Shown here: positions 59,521 through 64,000 of the stretch, piece after piece
Layout of the letters: each line of letters starts with the position of its first letter
How positions within the stretch are numbered: the stretch's first letter is position 1
Source: Panulirus ornatus
Taxonomy: Eukaryota; Arthropoda; Malacostraca; Decapoda; Palinuridae
DNA length: 64,000 bases
Direction of reading: 5' to 3'
Assembly (NCBI RefSeq): GCF_036320965.1
Contig: NC_092257.1
Location: 21,122,913 to 21,186,912, forward strand
The notes under the pieces: model-generated
Told to the model about the DNA's origin: nothing
Databases searched by the model: none
The model's input: only the letters and a program-made list of their open reading frames with translations
Program-made: the position numbers and the translations under genes

Positions 59521-59726
59521 ATCACTCAAGGTGTACCAGCCGTTGAGTCTTCTACCTAATTATCGCAGACAATCAAACCGCGGTAATTGTCGGTCCCACC
59601 TACCACTCTGTCTGGGTTCCTGGCAATAATTAACTGCAGTAAAGTTGACAACGATTACAATGGTTGGCCTCAACTGGCCGCCCTGATCACCATCCTTAAG
59701 GCAAGGCAGGCAAGCGCGCCCTCACA
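59521..59726. other. Unique spacer
   Basis: No recognised feature. Confidence 0.3.

Positions 59727-59800
<74 letters not shown>
59727..59800. repeat. (CT)n microsatellite
   Basis: About 74 bp of pure CT. Confidence 0.97.
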
Positions 59801-59802
<2 letters not shown>

Positions 59803-59817
59803 ACCCTCCCACAAGAC

Positions 59818-60034
59818 GAAGGAGGAGGAGGAGGAGGAGGAGGAGGAGGAGGAGGAGGAGGAGGAGGAGGAGGAGGAGAAGAAGAAGAAGAAGAAGAAGA
59901 AGAAGAAGAAGAAGAAGAAGAAGAAGGACAAGAGGTACAAGAAGGAGAGGCAGAAGAAGAAGACGGGAAAGGACAAAAGAAGAAGAAGAAGAAGAAGAAG
60001 AAGAAGAAGGAGAAGACGGGAAAGGACAAAAGAC

Positions 60035-60065
<31 letters not shown>

Positions 60066-60420
60066 AAGAAGAAGAAGAAGAAGAAGAAGAAGAAGAAGAA
60101 GAAGATGGAGAAGGACAAGAGGAACAAGAAGAAGAGGCAGAAGAAGAAGAAGGAGAAGAAGAAGAAGACGGGAAAGGACAAAAGAAAAAGAAGAAGAAGA
60201 AGAAGAAGAAGAAGAAGAAGAAGAAGAAGAAGAAGAAGAAGAAGAAGAAGACGAAGAAGAAGAAGAAGAAGAAGAAGAAGGAGAAGACGGGAAAGGACAA
60301 AAGAAGAAGAAGAAGAAGAAGAAGAAGAAGAAGAAGAAGAAGAAGAAGAAGAAGAAGAAGAAAAAGAAGAAGAAGGAGGAGGAGGAGGAGGAGGAGGAGG
60401 AGGAGGAGGAGGAGGAGGAG
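59818..60420. repeat. (GGA)n - (GAA)n - (GGA)n purine tract, ~600 bp
   Basis: GGA triplets (59818-59877), GAA triplets with recurring GACGGGAAAGGACAAAAG inserts, and GGA triplets again (60376-60420). The insert recurs four times (59964, 60014, 60168, 60286), so this is also a compound minisatellite. The Lys/Glu/Arg frames are artefacts. Confidence 0.95.
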
Positions 60421-60544
60421 TCCATCACATCTCTTCACATCTCGTCAACATATGTGTGCAAAGTGTTGGCTTGGAAGATGGGCCAGCCGACACAGGGAGG
60501 AGTGACCGACCACAGCGCTAGTCTCTTAACAGACGGGTAAGAAA

Positions 60545-60870
60545 ACGAATGGTTTCTCCCAAAGGACAAGAAGCTAAATGAAGGTTTCTACCGAAGAATA
60601 GAAACCAAAAAAAGATGGTTTCTTCCTGAAACGAACAAGCCAAATGGAGGTTTCTGCTAAAGACTAGAAATCAAAAGATGGTTTCTGCCAGACGGAAACC
60701 AAAAAGAACGTTTCTACCAAAGACAAGGAGCCAAAAGGAGGTTTTCTACCGAAAACGATGAGACCAAAAGATGGTTTCTGCATGAGACAAGAAACCAAGG
60801 GATGGTTTCTACCAAAGACAAGAAAATTAAGGGATGGTTTCTATCGAAGGTCAACATATGGTTTCTGCCT
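60545..60870. repeat. ~35-45-bp degenerate repeat (ATGGTTTCT..GACAAGAAACC)
   Basis: GATGGTTTCTRCC and GACAAGAAACCAAAAG words recur about eight times with indels. Adjacent GGTTTCT and AGAAACC are complementary, so each unit has a short hairpin. Confidence 0.85.
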
Positions 60871-60909
60871 GGGGGGGGGGGGAAATATCACAGTTGAAGA
60901 CTCGTCGCC

Positions 60910-61345
60910 TTTGAGGAAATATTCCCTTGCAACACCTTGATATTTCCTTGCAACACCTTGATATTCCCTTGCAACACCTTGATATTCCCTTGCAATACCT
61001 TGATATTCCCTTGCAATACCTTGATATTTCTTTGCAACACCTTGATATTCCCTTGCAATACCTTGATATTCCCTTTCAATACCTTGATATTCCCTTGCAA
61101 TACCTTGATATTCCCTTGCAACACCTTGATATTCCCTTGCAACACCTTGATATTCCCTTGCAACACCTTGATATTTCCTTGCAATACCTTGATATTCCCT
61201 TGCAATACCTTGATATTCCCTTGCAACACCTTGATATTTCCTTGCAATACCTTGATATTCCCTTGCAACACCTTGATATTTCCTTGCAATACCTTGATAT
61301 TTCCTTGCAACACCTTGAATATTCCCTTGCAATACCTTGATGCGA
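60910..61345. repeat. 21-bp minisatellite, ~20 copies
   Basis: The unit core is CCCTTGCAACACCTTGATAT. Variants are GCAATACC, TTTCCTTGC and one extra AT near 61315. The seven-codon period keeps frames open on both strands. Confidence 0.97.
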
Positions 61346-61459
61346 ATCCATGCATTTCAAGACATAATGAAAGACACCAGTGACACGCCCACCTCTCCCC
61401 CTCACATGCCTCGAGTCAGTAAAAGAGAAAATGATTTACAAGTGCCTCCCATGGGCACG

Positions 61460-61975
61460 TAAATTGTCTACAACCATGACACGTAAATTGTTTACAATCA
61501 TGGACACTTAAATTGTTTAAACCAATGTTCATGTAAATTGTTTAAACCATAGGCATGTAAAATGTTTACAGCCATGGACATGTAAATTGTTTACAACCAT
61601 GGACATGTAAATTGTTTACAACCATGAACACATAAATTGTTTACAACTACTGTCACGCAAATTGTTTACAACCACGGACACGTCAATTGTTTACAACCAT
61701 GGACACGTCAATTGTTTACAACCATGGACACGCAAATTGTTTACAACCATGGACACGTCAATTGTTTACAACCACGGACACGCAAATTGTTTACAACCAC
61801 GGACACGCAAATTGTTTACAACCACGGACACGTCAACTGTTTACAACCACGGACACGTCAATTGTTTACAACCACGGACACGTAAGTTGTTTACAACCAC
61901 GGACAAGTAAACTGTTTACAACCACGGACACGTCAATTGTTTACAACCTCGGATAAGTAAACTGTTTTACAAATG
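61460..61975. repeat. 25-bp minisatellite, ~20 copies
   Basis: The unit core is ATTGTTTACAACCACGGACA followed by CGTCA, CGCAA or CGTAA. Copies are more diverged at the left edge (61460-61630). Confidence 0.95.
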
Positions 61976-62352
61976 GTTTACCATTATAGATGAATGAGCC
62001 ACTGAACTATTCATAGTCGCCTTGGTAACATAAGAGGCCATGTGTCACAGAGACGTAACCCCAGGGAGAGCAATATTTACAATACCCACCTTTAAGTATC
62101 CCTCGTATAAAAACTGTTTTACGGTGTCGATTGAGTTGTGGGCTTAAGTTCAATAGCAAAGAGATTTACAGCCGAGAGAGAGCCTTATTATTATAAGTAA
62201 AAAACAAAAATTTACAGTCCCACAATACTCGACCGCGATGTAAAAAAAAAAGGAAAGAATATTCAAGACTTTAATTTACCAGTGGAGAATATATCCATCA
62301 GAATATTCTCCCCAGTGTAAAAAAAAAACACGTCCAGGTTCTGGGAAAGATA
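61976..62352. other. Unique AT-rich spacer
   Basis: No recognised gene or repeat; A-runs lie near 62240 and 62320. Confidence 0.35.
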
Positions 62353-62565
62353 AAACCATTGACAATTTACAACATAAAACCATTGACAATTTACAACATA
62401 AAACCATTGACAATTTACAACATAAAACCATTGACAATTTACAACATAAAACCATTGACAATTTACAACATAAAACAATTGACAATTTACAACATAAAAC
62501 CATTGACAATTTACAACATAAAACCATTGACAATTTACAACATAAAACCATTGACAATTTACAAC
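62353..62565. repeat. 24-bp minisatellite, 9 copies
   Basis: The unit core is CCATTGACAATTTACAACAT followed by AAAA; one copy has CAATTGAC. It is otherwise identical between copies. Confidence 0.97.
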
Positions 62566-62631
62566 ACGGCAACTTAATATATTCCAATACACATCCCCGT
62601 CCCTGAAGACCAATGATTTACGTACGATGGG

Positions 62632-62704
<73 letters not shown>

Positions 62705-62730
62705 ACCACCACCCCCTTCTCCCCCTCTCC

Positions 62731-62804
<74 letters not shown>

Positions 62805-62836
62805 ACCACCCCTTCTCCCCCCTCCCCCCTTCGGTC

Positions 62837-62914
<78 letters not shown>

Positions 62915-62953
62915 AAGTACAACCACCACCCCCTTCTCCCCCCCTCCCCCTCC

Positions 62954-63005
<52 letters not shown>

Positions 63006-63040
63006 TACAACCACCACCCCCTTCTCCCCCTCCCCCCTCC

Positions 63041-63087
<47 letters not shown>
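62632..63087. repeat. Compound satellite: (GA)n alternating with a ~35-bp pyrimidine block, 5 cycles
   Basis: Five GA tracts of 40-75 bp each end in GAGTACAACCACC or a variant. Each of the first four is then followed by CCCCTTCTCCCCC and CAGTCAGAG before the next tract. The whole cycle is ~90-120 bp and the pyrimidine block is well conserved. Confidence 0.94.
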
Positions 63088-63088
<1 letters not shown>

Positions 63089-63329
63089 TACAACCACCCC
63101 CTTCTTCTTCCTCCCCCTCCCCCCCCCCCCCCCCTCTAGTCTAATAGCCTGGTGCTTGCAATATCAAACTGAAGGGCCCCCACCTCCTCCTCCCCCCCGA
63201 GGTCACCCCCTTCCTTCCTCCCTTCATTCCTCCCCTCCCGTGGTCACAACCCCCCCTTCCTTCCTTCCTTTCCTCCCTCCTCCATAACCAACACGGGAGG
63301 ACCAAAATCACATCTCTGGCCCTTGACAA
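63088..63329. other. C/T-rich spacer
   Basis: Poly-C run near 63119-63134 and CCTTCCTTCCTT-type sequence. No gene was recognised. Confidence 0.4.
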
Positions 63330-63625
63330 GAGCGGACCAATGATGGGGGGCGTCGTGTTTACAGAAACCAACCAATAATAAGAGAGCGGTGTCTCTGGGG
63401 GAAAGGAGAAGGGGGGGAAGGAGGAGGAGAGGAGAAGAGGGGGAGGAGGAGGGAGGGAAGTGAGGGGAGCTGCGCCGTGCGCCTCTGGACCAACCAATCA
63501 GCGCCCACTACGAGCCTTCGACACGTGCATGGGGGACCCAAGGGCATCTCTGGGGGTCAAGAATCTGGCCTCCTGATTGGTCGATTTTCACGACGCTGGC
63601 GCGTCTACTGCCTCATCTCATCTGT
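63330..63625. promoter_or_regulatory. Possible promoter-like region with four CCAAT boxes
   Basis: CCAAT at 63337-63341, 63372-63376 and 63494-63498 (ACCAATCAG) and ATTGG at 63576-63580 (CTGATTGGT). The last two match the NF-Y consensus well. A CACGTG E-box lies at 63522-63527 and GGCGCG near 63598. No TATA box or transcript start can be identified, and no gene is visible nearby. This is suggestive only. Confidence 0.35.
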
Positions 63626-64000
63626 ATGGGGGGGGGTGTAAACACGTAGGGGGAGATGTGGGGGATATCCCAAAGGGGGGGGGAGGACAATGTAGAGGGG
63701 CATGGGATGGAGTGGGATGGGATAGAAGAGCAACTGGGTTCAGGGATGGTTAGGAACGGTGATGGGAGGGAAGGGAAGGGGAGGGAAGGGGGGAAGGGTA
63801 TGACAGGGGGAGCTTCAAGAGAGAAAGGGGGGGTTTGGAGTGGGGGGTGGGGGCACTACAGTGTTACTCTCCGTCACTCCCGTCACCCGTCACACTTCCC
63901 CTTCGGTCACATCGTCACGTCTGCTCCCGACCATCATCATCCAGCCACCTCGTCCCCTTCATCTTGAGAGTTCATCTTCCCCTTCCCTACACCCCATCAT
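63626..64000. other. G-rich end of window
   Basis: GGGG and GGGAAGGGGAGG-rich sequence to about 63860, then unique sequence to the end. No gene was seen. Confidence 0.4.

Noticed and set aside
59587..60540. Charged Glu/Lys/Arg-rich protein of 317 codons
   Set aside because: It is a translation of GGA and GAA triplets; several frames on both strands are open for the same reason.

Overview
This window looks like intergenic DNA from a eukaryote with a very repeat-rich genome, most likely a decapod crustacean or close relative. The reasons are the density of (GA)n, (AC)n and (AT)n microsatellites, the many minisatellites, and retroelement families whose sequence style (an APE-type LINE ending in a 'cgctacctcgc..acgcggga' tail, a Penelope-like element with a GIY-YIG endonuclease, and Jockey- and CR1-like fossils) I associate from memory with crustacean genomes. 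The taxon is inferred. I found no host protein-coding gene, no rRNA, no functional tRNA gene and no CRISPR array. Most long open frames here come from tandem repeats whose unit is a multiple of three, or from dinucleotide repeats.

Layout. 0-6 kb: microsatellites and 30-, 33-, 31- and 63-bp minisatellites. 6.1-7.4 kb: a decayed Jockey-like reverse transcriptase. 8.4-8.6 kb: a palindrome made of two inverted Penelope-like 3' ends between AT tracts. 9-17 kb: GA, GGA and AC tracts plus 45-, 16-, ~49-, ~52- and 25-bp arrays and G-rich DNA. 17.3-25.3 kb: a retroelement block. It holds a Penelope 3' end, a nearly open LINE on the minus strand (copy A, one in-frame stop between endonuclease and RT halves), a 42-bp array, and a heavily mutated LINE on the plus strand (copy B). 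25.3-32.5 kb: CCA/ATC-rich DNA, a 27-bp array, a pair of related adjacent arrays (31 and ~35 bp), and a 29-bp array. 32.9-34.1 kb: a LINE 3'-UTR fragment and a CR1-like fossil. 36.8-38.2 kb: a chain of retroelement fragments joined by AT tracts. 38.4-40.2 kb: a 15-bp GAATTC satellite and a 33-bp array. 40-53 kb: mostly unique sequence and arrays of 28, 21, 27, 24 and 69 bp. 53.2-54.3 kb: a Penelope-like element with thumb and GIY-YIG remnants. 54.5-58 kb: a TTC tract, a ~23-bp array and a second chain of retroelements. 58.3-63.1 kb: ATC/CCA, GGA/GAA and further minisatellites. 63.3-63.6 kb: a repeat-poor stretch with four CCAAT boxes, possibly a promoter of a gene outside the window.

How the parts relate. 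The LINE family could supply the machinery for a short SINE-like family, because the two share a 3' tail just before an A-rich/(TA)n end. Nearly every AT microsatellite touches a retroelement boundary, so insertion into AT tracts and growth of AT tails have probably shaped the region together. The strongest leads are these AT-linked chains, the shared SINE/LINE tail, the inverted-end Penelope copies, and the structured satellites.
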